NCBI GenBank assembly: GCA_035296965.1
Contig: DATGZX010000343.1
Location: 1 to 39,386, forward strand
DNA: 39,386 bases
DNA from: DATGZX01 sp035296965
GTDB lineage: Bacteria > Planctomycetota > Planctomycetia > Gemmatales > Gemmataceae
Direction of reading: 5' to 3'
A program made the position numbers and the translations under genes. This document shows positions 15,485 through 25,300 of the stretch, piece by piece; positions within the stretch are counted from its first letter, which is position 1, and each line of letters starts with the position of its first letter. The notes under the pieces are model-generated. The model worked only from the letters and a program-made list of their open reading frames with translations. It was not told the origin of the DNA and made no database searches.

Positions 15485-17686
15485 TCACAGGTCCGATTCA
15501 CCCACGATGTCCTTGGGATAGCCTGAGATCGCGCGTGCTGCCTGGAAGCCCGAGATGGTTGCAGCCTCGACGCAGCCGGCGTTGATCCCGTTATATGTCC
15601 AGTCCCCGGCAAGATAGACATTGGCGAAGCCAGACTTATCGGATCGGATGCGATATTGCGTGCTCCCCTTCACGGAAAGAACGTAGCGTTCTCCCGGGTC
15701 GATGTTCGCCCGGAAGTACTGTGCATCGGCCCGCGCCGCGCCTTTACCGCCGTTGAGGTCCACCAGCCATTCCCAGTCGAGCCCCTCCGGATTTTCCGGC
15801 GACGTGGCCAACGGCCAAAGCGGACGAACGTTCGTTTGCAAAAAGTCCAGCCCTTGCTTGTGCACGCGTTCCAGTTGGCTGGCAGGGAATTGCGGATCAG
15901 TGAAGGGAGGTGGGATCTTATCGGCATCCTCCAGCGGGCCACACAAGTAGGCGATGTTCGCGACGCTCACCGTCGTTGGCCAGTCCTCGCGTTCCAGGAG
16001 TTGGCTCATGTCGGCCCACGTGTCAAAGGGCTCGGCGTAACTGCTGACGAGCGCACGCTCCGGCGCAACCCATCCCAACTGCGCGGCATCCCGGCTGAAC
16101 CAAAGCTGCATGGCGAGGGTTTGGACTGTCTTCACCTGCGCAACCATTTGCTGCCAGTCACTACGCGCCGCGATGAGTTCCTTGCAGATGAATGGCAGGG
16201 CCCCAAGCGGAACGCCCAGTATCACGTTGTCGAAATCGACGCCGCGCTTCAAAGAGAGCTTGGCCACGTCCGGCCAAGGCGTCCACGCAGACTCGAGGCA
16301 GATGTTCTGTTTCGCCAGGGCCGCACCCTCGACCAGTTGTTCGTAAAGAGGCTGGTCCGGCCAGCAAGGGAGATTTTTTACGTATCGAAACGGCTGATAC
16401 TCCTGCTGTTCCAGCAGAATCTCAGGCTTGACGGTAGCTTGTACCCCGATCTGAATTGTGTCGACGCATTGCCCGTCTGCAGAAAGACCGAGGTTGTCCA
16501 CGCGATGAAAAAAGCGAAACTGCACGCCACGTTTCTTGAGCACGAGATACATTGGCGTGAAGATGGTGTCCGCCATTCCCGATTGCATCTTCCAGAAAAT
16601 CGCTCCCTTGTAGCCGAAGAACATGCGCAGAGCGCCACGGAGCCCTGCGCCCGCGGCCAGGTTGGGGTGGCTCGTGTTCCCGCCTTCATAAGCAAATACC
16701 AGTTCATAAATGCCCCGGACCACGGCGGACCACCAGACCTTGCGGTCCGTGATTCCATGGCCTTGCAGCCACTCCGTCAGATCGTACTGGTCGATCACGT
16801 CGAACCCGTGGAAGATCACGCCGTCCCGGATCATCCCGCTAATGATGGCCACGCCAAGTTGAAGCCAGATGCCCAGTCGGCGCAGATCATTGTTAGTAAA
16901 CAGCTTGTCCCCAACGCGCGCGAGAAAGTCTCTGCGAAAGTCCTCCAGGAGAAGGAGTAGCAATTGATGATGCTCGGCCAGGTGTTCTCTTGGGTCTGGC
17001 GGCAGGGCCCGCGCCAGCATGTCAGCTTGGTGGAGTTTCGTTCGGGCGGCCAGGCCCATGACTTCATCGACGAGGTCATCGGCGGATCCGGCCAGATCGT
17101 CCAGCGCCCGCGTGCCCACGGTCAGGAGATCCTTCAAGACTCTGTCTACTCTTCTAAAGAGGCTGGATATGTCCGAGGCAATAGATTGTCCCGAGTCCGC
17201 TGCCGCAGCCGGGGAGTTGTCATGGGATTTGAGCAGAAACTGCAGCAACATCTTGACATAGTCCCAGGGCGAGAGCAAAACGCCGCCATCGCCAGGCACC
17301 AGGTCATTCGTTGGAAAATCAATTGGCCAACGAATCCACTCACTGTCGATCTCCTCCATGAGGGTAACGAGGCTTTGCTTCTTGAAAGCCTGCTGCCACG
17401 TTGCCATGGGCTGGTCCGCTGGCCAGCCCAGTTCTTCGTAGCACTTGCGGATTGCACGAAATGCGTTCTCGTAGAACCCAAGCCAGATGTGCAGCCCATG
17501 CTCCAGAATTCGCTCGCCGTGGTCCTGGTCGCGACCGCTGGCGCATTTACCACCCAGACGCCAACCCATCTGGTACACGGTGATCTCATATTTTTCCTGC
17601 CAACCGGGTTCGTCGGTCAGGGCGAAGGCAGCAGTGATACCGCCGATGCCTCCGCCCAAGATCGCAATCTTTTGCCTGGGGCTCAT
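15485..17686 (-). CDS. Large FAD-dependent amine oxidase / phytoene desaturase-like oxidoreductase
   Basis: A 733-residue flavoprotein. The N-terminus reads KIAILGGGIGGITAAFAL, a dinucleotide-binding Rossmann motif, followed by the second FAD contact MGWRLGGKCASGR and EHGLHIWLGFYENA, as in carotenoid desaturases and flavin amine oxidases. The C-terminus has the FAD-closing motif VYLAGDWTYNGINAGCVEAA followed by ISGFQAARAI. Between them lies an unusually long middle (about 150-420), partly helical and hydrophobic. Members of this size are annotated as NAD(P)-binding or hydroxysqualene/phytoene-type oxidoreductases; substrates are probably lipophilic. The ATG is preceded by AAGGA nine bases upstream. 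It converges on the decarboxylase-like gene. Substrate is unknown; a role in lipid or isoprenoid oxidation with its neighbours is inference. Confidence 0.82.
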   Translation of the reverse strand: MSPRQKIAILGGGIGGITAAFALTDEPGWQEKYEITVYQMGWRLGGKCASGRDQDHGERILEHGLHIWLGFYENAFRAIRKCYEELGWPADQPMATWQQAFKKQSLVTLMEEIDSEWIRWPIDFPTNDLVPGDGGVLLSPWDYVKMLLQFLLKSHDNSPAAAADSGQSIASDISSLFRRVDRVLKDLLTVGTRALDDLAGSADDLVDEVMGLAARTKLHQADMLARALPPDPREHLAEHHQLLLLLLEDFRRDFLARVGDKLFTNNDLRRLGIWLQLGVAIISGMIRDGVIFHGFDVIDQYDLTEWLQGHGITDRKVWWSAVVRGIYELVFAYEGGNTSHPNLAAGAGLRGALRMFFGYKGAIFWKMQSGMADTIFTPMYLVLKKRGVQFRFFHRVDNLGLSADGQCVDTIQIGVQATVKPEILLEQQEYQPFRYVKNLPCWPDQPLYEQLVEGAALAKQNICLESAWTPWPDVAKLSLKRGVDFDNVILGVPLGALPFICKELIAARSDWQQMVAQVKTVQTLAMQLWFSRDAAQLGWVAPERALVSSYAEPFDTWADMSQLLEREDWPTTVSVANIAYLCGPLEDADKIPPPFTDPQFPASQLERVHKQGLDFLQTNVRPLWPLATSPENPEGLDWEWLVDLNGGKGAARADAQYFRANIDPGERYVLSVKGSTQYRIRSDKSGFANVYLAGDWTYNGINAGCVEAATISGFQAARAISGYPKDIVGESDL

Positions 17687-17907
17687 CGGGACTGTCCTTG
17701 TATAAACATTGAAGGGAATTTCTGTTCTCTTGGGTCATTTTCGCGATGCGAGAGAGCCCAATTGTTGATTGTCGCAACTTCCTCCGCAACAAGAATCTCT
17801 CAAGAAAGTTTGCCAGGCGCTCGCGAAGCTTCGAAGCCGGCTTCCCCAAGCTGCCGATTTCTCCAGAGAGGCGCGGAAGTCGTGTGGGTGCTGTCAGGGG
17901 AGCATGC

Positions 17908-17913
17908 TAGAAT
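17908..17913 (+). promoter_or_regulatory. Candidate -10 for the kinase-cyclase gene
   Basis: TAGAAT (five of six to consensus) within TGCTAGAAT, an extended -10 arrangement, about 50 bases upstream of the start at 17966. No clear -35 is visible 17 bases away. The same TAGAAT word appears at 36744 before the small membrane gene pair. Confidence 0.35.
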
Positions 17914-17965
17914 GCACGCTATCCCAAGCTTTCAGTACATCCGGCGGTGTTAGACAGGAGTCATG

Positions 17966-20900
17966 ATGGCCGACGGCGACTCCGAAGTTAGCGATAAGCT
18001 CGACCCGGCTTCTCAGCCGCCCGATCCCCTTCCGGACACTTCGATAAGGGCCGGGGGGAATTCAGATACGGTGGATTTTCGCCCTGAGAGTGGCAGTGCA
18101 GCTGGCGGGACAGCACGACCACCTATGCCTCTCGCCTTTGGGCGCTACGTCGTGCGAGGCCTCCTAGGCGAGGGTGGCTTCGGAGCCGTCTACCTGGGCT
18201 ACGATACGCAACTCGAGCGAACCGTCGCCATCAAGGTGCCCCACTTGCAACAGATCGAGTCCGCAAATGCCTGTCAATTATTTCTGAAGGAAGCCCGGCG
18301 TCTCGCTAGACTTCGGCATCCCGGCATTGTTACGGTCCATGACGTCGGCGTTCAAGACAACCAGGTCTACATCATTTCCGACTATGTGCAGGGCACCAAT
18401 CTTGGCCACTGGCTTCGGGAACACCCACCGGGCTGGAAGGAATCGGTTCGCATCGTCGCCGCTGTTGCGGATGCCCTGGCGTCAGCACACAGCCAGCGCC
18501 TTATCCACCGCGATGTGAAACCGACCAATATCCTTTTAGGAGAAAAACTAAATCCTGTGCTCGTCGATTTTGGGCTCGCGCTGGGCGATGAGGAAGGTGG
18601 CGAGACCCCGCGACAATATGTCCTGGGTACGCCCGCGTACATGTCTCCCGAACAAGCGCGTGGCGAAGCACATCGGATCGACGGTCGCACCGACATTTAC
18701 AGCCTTGGCGTAGTCCTCTACCGGATGCTGTGCGGCCGCGTGCCTTTTCAGTCCAAAGAAGTCATGGAAATGCTCCGCCAAGTACGCGAGGACGAGCCGC
18801 AGCCGCCCCGGCAGCTCGTAGGCTCCATCCCACGGGACATCGAACGCATCTGCCTCAAAGCGATGGCCAAACACATCCGCGACCGCTACACGACCGCGGC
18901 CGATTTTGCCGAGGAACTACGAGCGGCTCTCGCTACGGCGGCTGCAACGAACGAGGATAGTCCCCCGAGCCGGACTGTCGCCCAGGAAGATGCGCCAACG
19001 CGTGTTTTGGAGGGGACCGAAGGTCGCTTCGCCTGCAACCTTTGCGGGAGAGAAAACCTCAAAGATGTCAAGTTTTGCGGCGGCTGCGGCGCCGCCTTGA
19101 CGCCAGCGCCGCAGCCCACGGCGCAGGAACCACTTAGCCAACAGGCCGCGAACCAGCATTCCAGTGGTTCTCAGCCAGGCTCCTCTTCGAGTATGCGCCG
19201 CGCCGCCGAAGCTGAACGGCGCCAACTTACCGTGTTGTGCTGTAGTGCAGACTCATCCACCTTCAGCGAGAACGTCGACCCGGAAGAGTGGAGCGAAATG
19301 TTAAATGAGTTCCAGGAAACCTCCTCGGAAGCGGTGGGCCGGTTAGGAGGTCATATTGCTCTAGCTACCGGGGATTCCTTGGTCGTCTATTTCGGTTATC
19401 CCCGAGCCTTCGAAGACTCGGCACGGCGCGCGGTGGAAGCCGGGCTCGATATTGTCGCAGCCGTTGCTCGCCTGGGCACTGCCGCCGGTGTCGCACGCAA
19501 GGGAAAGCTCACCGTACGTATCGGCATTCACACGGGCGTCGCCATAACCGGAGAAGCGCGCAAGGGCCCCACGCGCGACATGGCCTTGGTGAGTGAGCCA
19601 CGCAACGTAGCGGCACGGCTGGAGAGCTTGGCTGACACTGATGCTGTCTGGATTAGCGCCGCCACGCACAAGCTTGTTCACGGCTTCTTCGATTGTCAGC
19701 CGCTCGGCGCGCGACCCGTCAAGGGCATCGCCCGACCGATGGAGCTTTTCCGGGTGCTTCACGAAACCAAGCTTCAACATCGCCTGGAGCTTGGCCAGGG
19801 GAGCGCGCTGACAGCGCTTGTCGGCCGAGATCGTGAGATCGAGCTTCTTCTCGATCGCTGGGAACAAGCCAAGGAAGGCTTGGGACAGGTGTGCTTCCTT
19901 GTCGGCGAGCCTGGCATCGGCAAGTCGCGATTGCTGCATGAGATCAGGGAACGCCTGCTCAAGGAGCATATACCCGGTGACGAGCCAACTATCCTTCATT
20001 GGCATTGCGCAGCCCATTGCGAAAACAGCAGCTTTCATCCCTTGATCGATTATTTGGAGCGGCGGCTGAAATTCCGTCGGTACCAACCTGCCTCGGAGAA
20101 ACTGACCAGCCTGGAAGAGATGCTGGCCCAGATGAACTTGAATCTCAAGGAAGCGGTGCCGCTCTTTGCATGCCTGCTTGCCGTGCCATTGGACAGGCGC
20201 TACCAGCCGCTGCCGCTTTCCCCAGAGCGACAGAAGCAGAAAATGATGGCGACTCTAGTCGAGTGGCTGCGCAGACAGGCGGAACACCGGCCTACGCTCT
20301 TTTTTGTCGAGGATTTGCACTGGATTGACGCCTCGACCCTGGAATTCCTCAACTTGGTTGTGGAAGAGGTTTCGGGCGAGAGAGTCCTTTGTGTATTCAC
20401 GGCACGCCCGGAATTCGCGGCGCCTTGGCCGCGACGCATTCACTTCACGCAAGTCGTACTGAATCGCCTGACACGACGTCAGGTCGCCGAGTTGGTGGCA
20501 CACCAAGCCGGCCCCCAAGCTTTGTCCGCCGGGTTAGTCGACCAAATTCTTGCACGCACCGACGGCGTGCCTCTGTTTGTCGAGGAGCTAACCAAGGCCG
20601 TTCTTGAATCGGGAATTCTGCGCGACAATGAAAGCGATAGTGGGCTGATGAGTCTGCTGGCGGCGCGAGCCATCCCGGACACGCTGCACGATCTGCTCCT
20701 GGCGCGCCTTGACCGCTTGGGCAGCGCCAAGAATGTAGCTCAGATAGCGGCAGCACTCGGACGAGAGTTTTCGCACGACCTGCTGCAAGCGCTTTGGTCG
20801 TTCGAAGGCCCCAAGCTGGAGGTCGAGCTGGCCAAACTGGTGGAAGCAGACGTCCTGATAAAGAGAGGGCGCCCTCAACAAGTCTGTTACCACTTCAAGC

Positions 20901-22339
20901 ATGCGCTCATCCAGGAGGCTGCTTACCAATCGCTGCTCAAGTGCACACGGCAGGATTGCCACCTCCATATTGCCCAAGTGTACGAGCAATCCTTCCCTGA
21001 GACGGTGTCGACGCGGCCGGAAGTTGTCGCGCATCACTACACCGAGGCAGGACGACTTCCGCAGGCAATCGCCTATTGGAAGCAGGCAGGCTCCAACGCC
21101 CAGGAACGCTCGGCCAATATCGAGGCAGTCGCCCATTTCTCGAGAGGGTTGGATCTCCTTGCCACCTTGGAGGACACCCCCGAACGCGCGCGGCATGAAC
21201 TTGGCATGCAAATGCCGCTGGGCGTAGCGCTATTGGCAGTGAAGGGCTTTGCCGCTCCGGAGGTCGAAGCTACCTACCAAAAAGCGCGTGCACTTGGTTC
21301 GGGGATAGGAGAGGCTGCGCAGCGTTTTCCCGTTCTGTGGGGACTGAATGTCTTTCATCTCGTGCGCGGGGATCTTCAGACTTGTACGGAGCTTGGACAT
21401 GAGATGCTTGCCCTGGCCACTGCAGAGAGGGATTCAGGGCTAGCCATGGAAGCCCATAATACTCTCGCCTGTTCCCTGTACTATCAGGGCGAGTTCGTTG
21501 CTTCTCGAGAGCATTGCGAACGAGGTCTCGCCTTGGAAGATGAGGAGCGCTGCCTGTTCTACGCGCGCCTGACCGGACAGAATTCGCGTGTGGCACTTCG
21601 ATGCTATCTTGCCTTTAATCTGTGGCACCTGGGCTATCCGGACCAGGCCCTGGAGCTGGCGCGCAACGCGGTGAGCTTGGCCCGCGCCTTGGCGCATCCC
21701 TTCAGTTTGGCATACGCGCTGGACCATGCGGCTTGCCTTCACCAGCACTGCCGTTTGGGCATGGAAGTTCAGCGATTTGCCGATGAGGAGTTCGCGCTTG
21801 CTACCGAACAAGGATTCGCACTTTGGGCAGCGACCGCGGACATTTACCGCGGCGCAAGTTTGCTGTTGCAGGCTCCGCGGCAGGACGCCTTGCCGCGACT
21901 CAAGGCTGCGTTGACCGCCTATCGAGCAACGGGCGCAGGGCTGCCCCTGTCGTATTTCCTCAGTTTCCTGGCGGAAGCATACCATCAGTCTGGACAAACA
22001 GACGAGTCGATGCGCGTGCTCGCCGAAGCATTCGCCTCGGCACAGCGATGCGGCGAGGGCTTCTACGAACCGGAACTTCACCGCCTCAAGGGAGAATTCC
22101 TATTGCTCCGTTCGCCCGCGCAGATTGCCGATGCGGAGACATGTTTTGATCAGGCCATCCAAGCGGCGCGCCAGAATGGCTCGAAGGCCTGGGAACTTCG
22201 CGCGACCATGAGCCTTGCCCGGCTAAGGAAGAGCCAAGGCAAGGGTGCGGAACTCCAAAAGCAACTGTCCGAGATCTACGATCAGTTCACGGAAGGCTTC
22301 ACTTTACCGGATCTGGCGGATGCCAAATTGCTCCTCTAA
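17966..22339 (+). CDS. Fusion of Ser/Thr kinase, zinc ribbon, class III cyclase, STAND ATPase and TPR
   Basis: A soluble giant of about 1457 residues. Numbering below starts at an ATG one codon earlier (17963); I prefer 17966 because AGGAG then lies five bases away. The kinase (58-310) is complete: GEGGFGAV (69), Lys91, HRDVKPTN (162), DFG (182), GTPAYMSPE. A zinc ribbon follows (Cys338, 341, 352, 355). Next is a class III adenylate/guanylate cyclase domain (about 395-590) starting ERRQLTVLC. Its first metal-binding Asp, expected in FxDxxGST, is Ser408 in CCSADSST, while the second (ATGDSLVVYFGY) and the NVAAR motif remain. Then comes an ATPase with GEPGIGKSR and FFVEDLHWID, as in MalT/LuxR-type STAND proteins, and helical TPR-like repeats to the end. 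It lacks the membrane helix usual in such kinases. Kinase-to-cyclase control within one chain is plausible, but cyclase activity is doubtful. Confidence 0.93.
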   Translation: MADGDSEVSDKLDPASQPPDPLPDTSIRAGGNSDTVDFRPESGSAAGGTARPPMPLAFGRYVVRGLLGEGGFGAVYLGYDTQLERTVAIKVPHLQQIESANACQLFLKEARRLARLRHPGIVTVHDVGVQDNQVYIISDYVQGTNLGHWLREHPPGWKESVRIVAAVADALASAHSQRLIHRDVKPTNILLGEKLNPVLVDFGLALGDEEGGETPRQYVLGTPAYMSPEQARGEAHRIDGRTDIYSLGVVLYRMLCGRVPFQSKEVMEMLRQVREDEPQPPRQLVGSIPRDIERICLKAMAKHIRDRYTTAADFAEELRAALATAAATNEDSPPSRTVAQEDAPTRVLEGTEGRFACNLCGRENLKDVKFCGGCGAALTPAPQPTAQEPLSQQAANQHSSGSQPGSSSSMRRAAEAERRQLTVLCCSADSSTFSENVDPEEWSEMLNEFQETSSEAVGRLGGHIALATGDSLVVYFGYPRAFEDSARRAVEAGLDIVAAVARLGTAAGVARKGKLTVRIGIHTGVAITGEARKGPTRDMALVSEPRNVAARLESLADTDAVWISAATHKLVHGFFDCQPLGARPVKGIARPMELFRVLHETKLQHRLELGQGSALTALVGRDREIELLLDRWEQAKEGLGQVCFLVGEPGIGKSRLLHEIRERLLKEHIPGDEPTILHWHCAAHCENSSFHPLIDYLERRLKFRRYQPASEKLTSLEEMLAQMNLNLKEAVPLFACLLAVPLDRRYQPLPLSPERQKQKMMATLVEWLRRQAEHRPTLFFVEDLHWIDASTLEFLNLVVEEVSGERVLCVFTARPEFAAPWPRRIHFTQVVLNRLTRRQVAELVAHQAGPQALSAGLVDQILARTDGVPLFVEELTKAVLESGILRDNESDSGLMSLLAARAIPDTLHDLLLARLDRLGSAKNVAQIAAALGREFSHDLLQALWSFEGPKLEVELAKLVEADVLIKRGRPQQVCYHFKHALIQEAAYQSLLKCTRQDCHLHIAQVYEQSFPETVSTRPEVVAHHYTEAGRLPQAIAYWKQAGSNAQERSANIEAVAHFSRGLDLLATLEDTPERARHELGMQMPLGVALLAVKGFAAPEVEATYQKARALGSGIGEAAQRFPVLWGLNVFHLVRGDLQTCTELGHEMLALATAERDSGLAMEAHNTLACSLYYQGEFVASREHCERGLALEDEERCLFYARLTGQNSRVALRCYLAFNLWHLGYPDQALELARNAVSLARALAHPFSLAYALDHAACLHQHCRLGMEVQRFADEEFALATEQGFALWAATADIYRGASLLLQAPRQDALPRLKAALTAYRATGAGLPLSYFLSFLAEAYHQSGQTDESMRVLAEAFASAQRCGEGFYEPELHRLKGEFLLLRSPAQIADAETCFDQAIQAARQNGSKAWELRATMSLARLRKSQGKGAELQKQLSEIYDQFTEGFTLPDLADAKLLL

Positions 22340-22384
22340 GGAATGGGAGACGAGCACCGGAAAGTTTCGAGCCGGATATCGTCA

Positions 22385-25300
22385 TCATTCTCCATCTGGT
22401 TCGCGGTCCACCTTCACTTTCAGGTCGCCGAGATTGAGCAGCTCCGCGGGCTTGACTGTCACCAAGTTGTCCGACAAGGGTTTCGGCCGTCGGTTTGGGC
22501 CCATCCTGCCGGACTGCTTATACAGCTTCAGTCCTGCGCCGGGGATAAGGCCGCCGATCGCGAATGCGCCTTTTGCATCAGTGACGACCTGGGGCCGGGC
22601 GCTTGCGGCAAAGCGGTGCACTGCCTGTGCTGCGCTGTCCGCATAGTAGATGTCGATCACAATGCCGGCGAGAGGTTTGCCGTCCTCAGCGGTGCAACGG
22701 CCTTTCAATGCTCCGTGAGGCCCCAGTTTGGCGATGACCGGGCTGCTCTCGTCGCCTTTCAGTTTCAGCATGCCGACCAATTTCCTTGTAGGTTCGTAGA
22801 AAACTACGACGCGTGGCTTGCCTGGCATCACGTGATATACCGAGCACGAATCTCGCTCAATTTGCATCGGCTCGTACCAGTTCCAGGGTGCCATACCAGC
22901 CGCCCACGCCCCGGTTAGCGGTCGGCCCTCGGTGTCTTGTATCCTCACTGGCACCTCACTAGCGGGCTGCAGAATGATATCCTGCGTCACCAGTTGCGCA
23001 TCGGGTTCGATCTCCAGCACCTTGCAGAAAATCCCTTGAATGATCGACAGGGAACCTCCCGTGCTGTAATAGACCGGGTCTCCCGGATTCGGGAAATACT
23101 GAGGATATCGGGCGTCGGAAAGCACCGGCTTGTACTTCATGCTCTCCAGCGTTCCCATCGGACCGCCCGTCAGCAAGACCGGTCCCGGGATGGTCACGAT
23201 CCTGAAGGTGCCGTCGGCCGACGTGCTTATCACACGATTCTCCTGGGCGGAGTCGAACTCCGGGCGCCTTCTCACAAAAAGATTGTCCGAGAGGATACCA
23301 ACATTTACTTTGCCAGGGACAGCTTTGCCGTTGGAGCCATCCAGCATGCGGCCAGTGACGACAACTCCCTTTGCTACGCGAATGTCGGCCGAGATCGGCT
23401 CGTATCCGCTCGTATCGGGCAGGTTCACCCGGCGGCCCAGGAACCCCGTTTCCGGATCGCTGTCTATCTGCAAGGTGTACGATTTCTGCTTGCGGCAGCC
23501 GTGGATTTCATAGCGGCCCTGCTCATCCGTCGTTGCACGCAGCACTTGGCTTAAAGTGTCCACGTTGGACCACAGTGTAACTTGCACTCCCACCCGCGGT
23601 TTATTGCTATCGGCGTCCTTGACCACTCCGTGGATGGTCTTCTCGGTCTCTGCAACAATCGAAATGTCAGGGCCGGAAAGAAGTTGTCTCATCATGCTCG
23701 CCGGCAGGCCTTGTGGAGTGTAATTGTGCAGGGCCTCGTTATAGGGCTTGGGGTCAAAGCGATCTCGATTGACTACCCAGACCTCACTTTGGGCGATGCC
23801 GGCCCTCTGCAACCGAAGAAAGCTCACTCGCTCAGCTCCAATGCCTGCGATGACGAAGCGCCCATCGGAGTCACTCCTGGCGTCGAGGAATGAAACTCTA
23901 TGCATCAGGACCTTCGATTTCGCGCGCGACCCGGAATACGGGGGCATTCTCACCCACTCGGCCAGAAACGAAGCAACGGAGTTGTCGGCATAGACACAGA
24001 TGAGGTCTACGGCCACTTGAACGCCCCTTACGGGCTTCCCCTCCGTGTCGATGATTCGGCCGCGGATCGCGTTATCCTTGACCATCCGGAGTTCAATATC
24101 CGTATTGGATTTGATCTGGCCACAATGCATAAAGTCGATTCCTGCACCTGCCGCACCGGCGACAAGAGAACAGCTCTTCTGCTGTTTCGTGATCAGGACC
24201 ACGAAGCTCCCGTCGGCCGCCGAGGTACCGAGATCGACAGGGTCATCGCGGTCGCCCAGCAGCAGAAGCCTTGCCCCGGAGGCCGGCTTGCCTTGGCTAT
24301 CGAGCACCCGTCCGCGGACGGTAAGTTGATCTGAGTTTTCCTTTCCACCGCTTGCGTTCCCCAGTTGTTGGTCTTTCGGGATCGGTTCTGCCGGTCGAGC
24401 CGGGACAGGTAGCGTAGGCGAACTGGCCGCCACATGACATATCAGAGCGCCTGTGCCAAAGCCGAGCAAGCCGAGGAGAAATACCATCGCGGTCGCACTC
24501 TTGAGTTTCATGGTCGCCATCGCTTGCAGTCCTCCTTCCAACAAAGTCGCAGCTCGAGCGGAGACGAGCGCCGTGGGGGCCATGCCCGCCGCATAGCCAA
24601 ATGCCGCTCGCGCCGTTGCATGGAAGAGCAGAGCGGGCACCGCAGCCGATGCTTCGTTGGCCGCAAGCGCCGCAGCCAGCGCCGTTGCCGACAGACGCAC
24701 GCCGCGCCGTTCCAGCAGCAGTTTCAAACGCGCGCGCCCGCGTGCCAGCCGGCTGCGGACGGTGCCGAGAGGACAGCCGAGTTGCCGGGCGGCCTCCTCC
24801 TGCGTCTTGCCTTCCAGGTAACAGAGCAGCAGCGGCGCCCGGTACGTCTGAGGCACTTGCCGCAGAGCATCGTCCAACGTCACCTGGAGTTCCTGCCACG
24901 CCATGTCGGATACGCTGGATGTTTTGCGCATATCTGCCGCCTGCTTCTCACGTGCTTGCCGACGGTTGTCCTGGCCCTTGGCCTCCAGGGCCAGCCGGTA
25001 CGCCACGGCGTGCAGCCAGCTCGCCACCGATTCAACTTTGCGGATGGAGCGGGCCTTGCGGGCAAGGATCAGGAAGGTCGCCTGGAACGCATCCTCGGCA
25101 TCGTGCTCGTTGCGGCCGATGCGCCGGCACACGCTATAGACCATCGGCCCATGCCGTATGAGGAGAGCGACGAACGCCGCTTCCTCCTGCCGGCCGACGA
25201 ATCGCTCCAGGAGTTCGCCATCGCTGGCATTGTCAGTCGCCTTTGCATCCACCATGCCGCGAAGATGCCGCAAAACCGTGCCTAGCTGCGTGTTTGCCAT
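22385..25300 (-). CDS. ECF sigma factor fused to membrane helix and long carboxypeptidase-regulatory-like tail
   Basis: A 971-residue protein. Residues 25-195 are an ECF sigma-70 factor: region 2 has GPMVYSVCRR, DAEDAFQATFLILARKA and SVASWLHAVAYRLA, and region 4 has LPLxxxE-like QTYRAPLLLCYLEGKTQEEA followed by GCPLGTVRSRLARGRARL. An Ala-rich linker leads to one membrane helix (about 270-290). The rest, probably periplasmic, has several CnaB or carboxypeptidase-regulatory-like beta domains (VRGRVLDSQGKPASGARLLL, IRGRIIDTEGKPVRGVQVAV, LKGRCTAEDGKPLAGIVIDI). This architecture is typical of planctomycete ECF factors with C-terminal extensions. Release by proteolysis or signalling through the helix is inferred. 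The ATG ending at 25300 follows GGAG; the frame is open upstream without sigma similarity. No separate anti-sigma factor is adjacent. It is convergent with the kinase gene, 45 bases apart. Confidence 0.92.
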   Translation of the reverse strand: MANTQLGTVLRHLRGMVDAKATDNASDGELLERFVGRQEEAAFVALLIRHGPMVYSVCRRIGRNEHDAEDAFQATFLILARKARSIRKVESVASWLHAVAYRLALEAKGQDNRRQAREKQAADMRKTSSVSDMAWQELQVTLDDALRQVPQTYRAPLLLCYLEGKTQEEAARQLGCPLGTVRSRLARGRARLKLLLERRGVRLSATALAAALAANEASAAVPALLFHATARAAFGYAAGMAPTALVSARAATLLEGGLQAMATMKLKSATAMVFLLGLLGFGTGALICHVAASSPTLPVPARPAEPIPKDQQLGNASGGKENSDQLTVRGRVLDSQGKPASGARLLLLGDRDDPVDLGTSAADGSFVVLITKQQKSCSLVAGAAGAGIDFMHCGQIKSNTDIELRMVKDNAIRGRIIDTEGKPVRGVQVAVDLICVYADNSVASFLAEWVRMPPYSGSRAKSKVLMHRVSFLDARSDSDGRFVIAGIGAERVSFLRLQRAGIAQSEVWVVNRDRFDPKPYNEALHNYTPQGLPASMMRQLLSGPDISIVAETEKTIHGVVKDADSNKPRVGVQVTLWSNVDTLSQVLRATTDEQGRYEIHGCRKQKSYTLQIDSDPETGFLGRRVNLPDTSGYEPISADIRVAKGVVVTGRMLDGSNGKAVPGKVNVGILSDNLFVRRRPEFDSAQENRVISTSADGTFRIVTIPGPVLLTGGPMGTLESMKYKPVLSDARYPQYFPNPGDPVYYSTGGSLSIIQGIFCKVLEIEPDAQLVTQDIILQPASEVPVRIQDTEGRPLTGAWAAGMAPWNWYEPMQIERDSCSVYHVMPGKPRVVVFYEPTRKLVGMLKLKGDESSPVIAKLGPHGALKGRCTAEDGKPLAGIVIDIYYADSAAQAVHRFAASARPQVVTDAKGAFAIGGLIPGAGLKLYKQSGRMGPNRRPKPLSDNLVTVKPAELLNLGDLKVKVDREPDGE

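Noticed and set aside
15656..16960. A 434-codon open frame on the plus strand
   Set aside because: It is antisense to the FAD oxidoreductase, whose motifs are unambiguous; high GC content keeps such opposite frames open and the translation has no family features.
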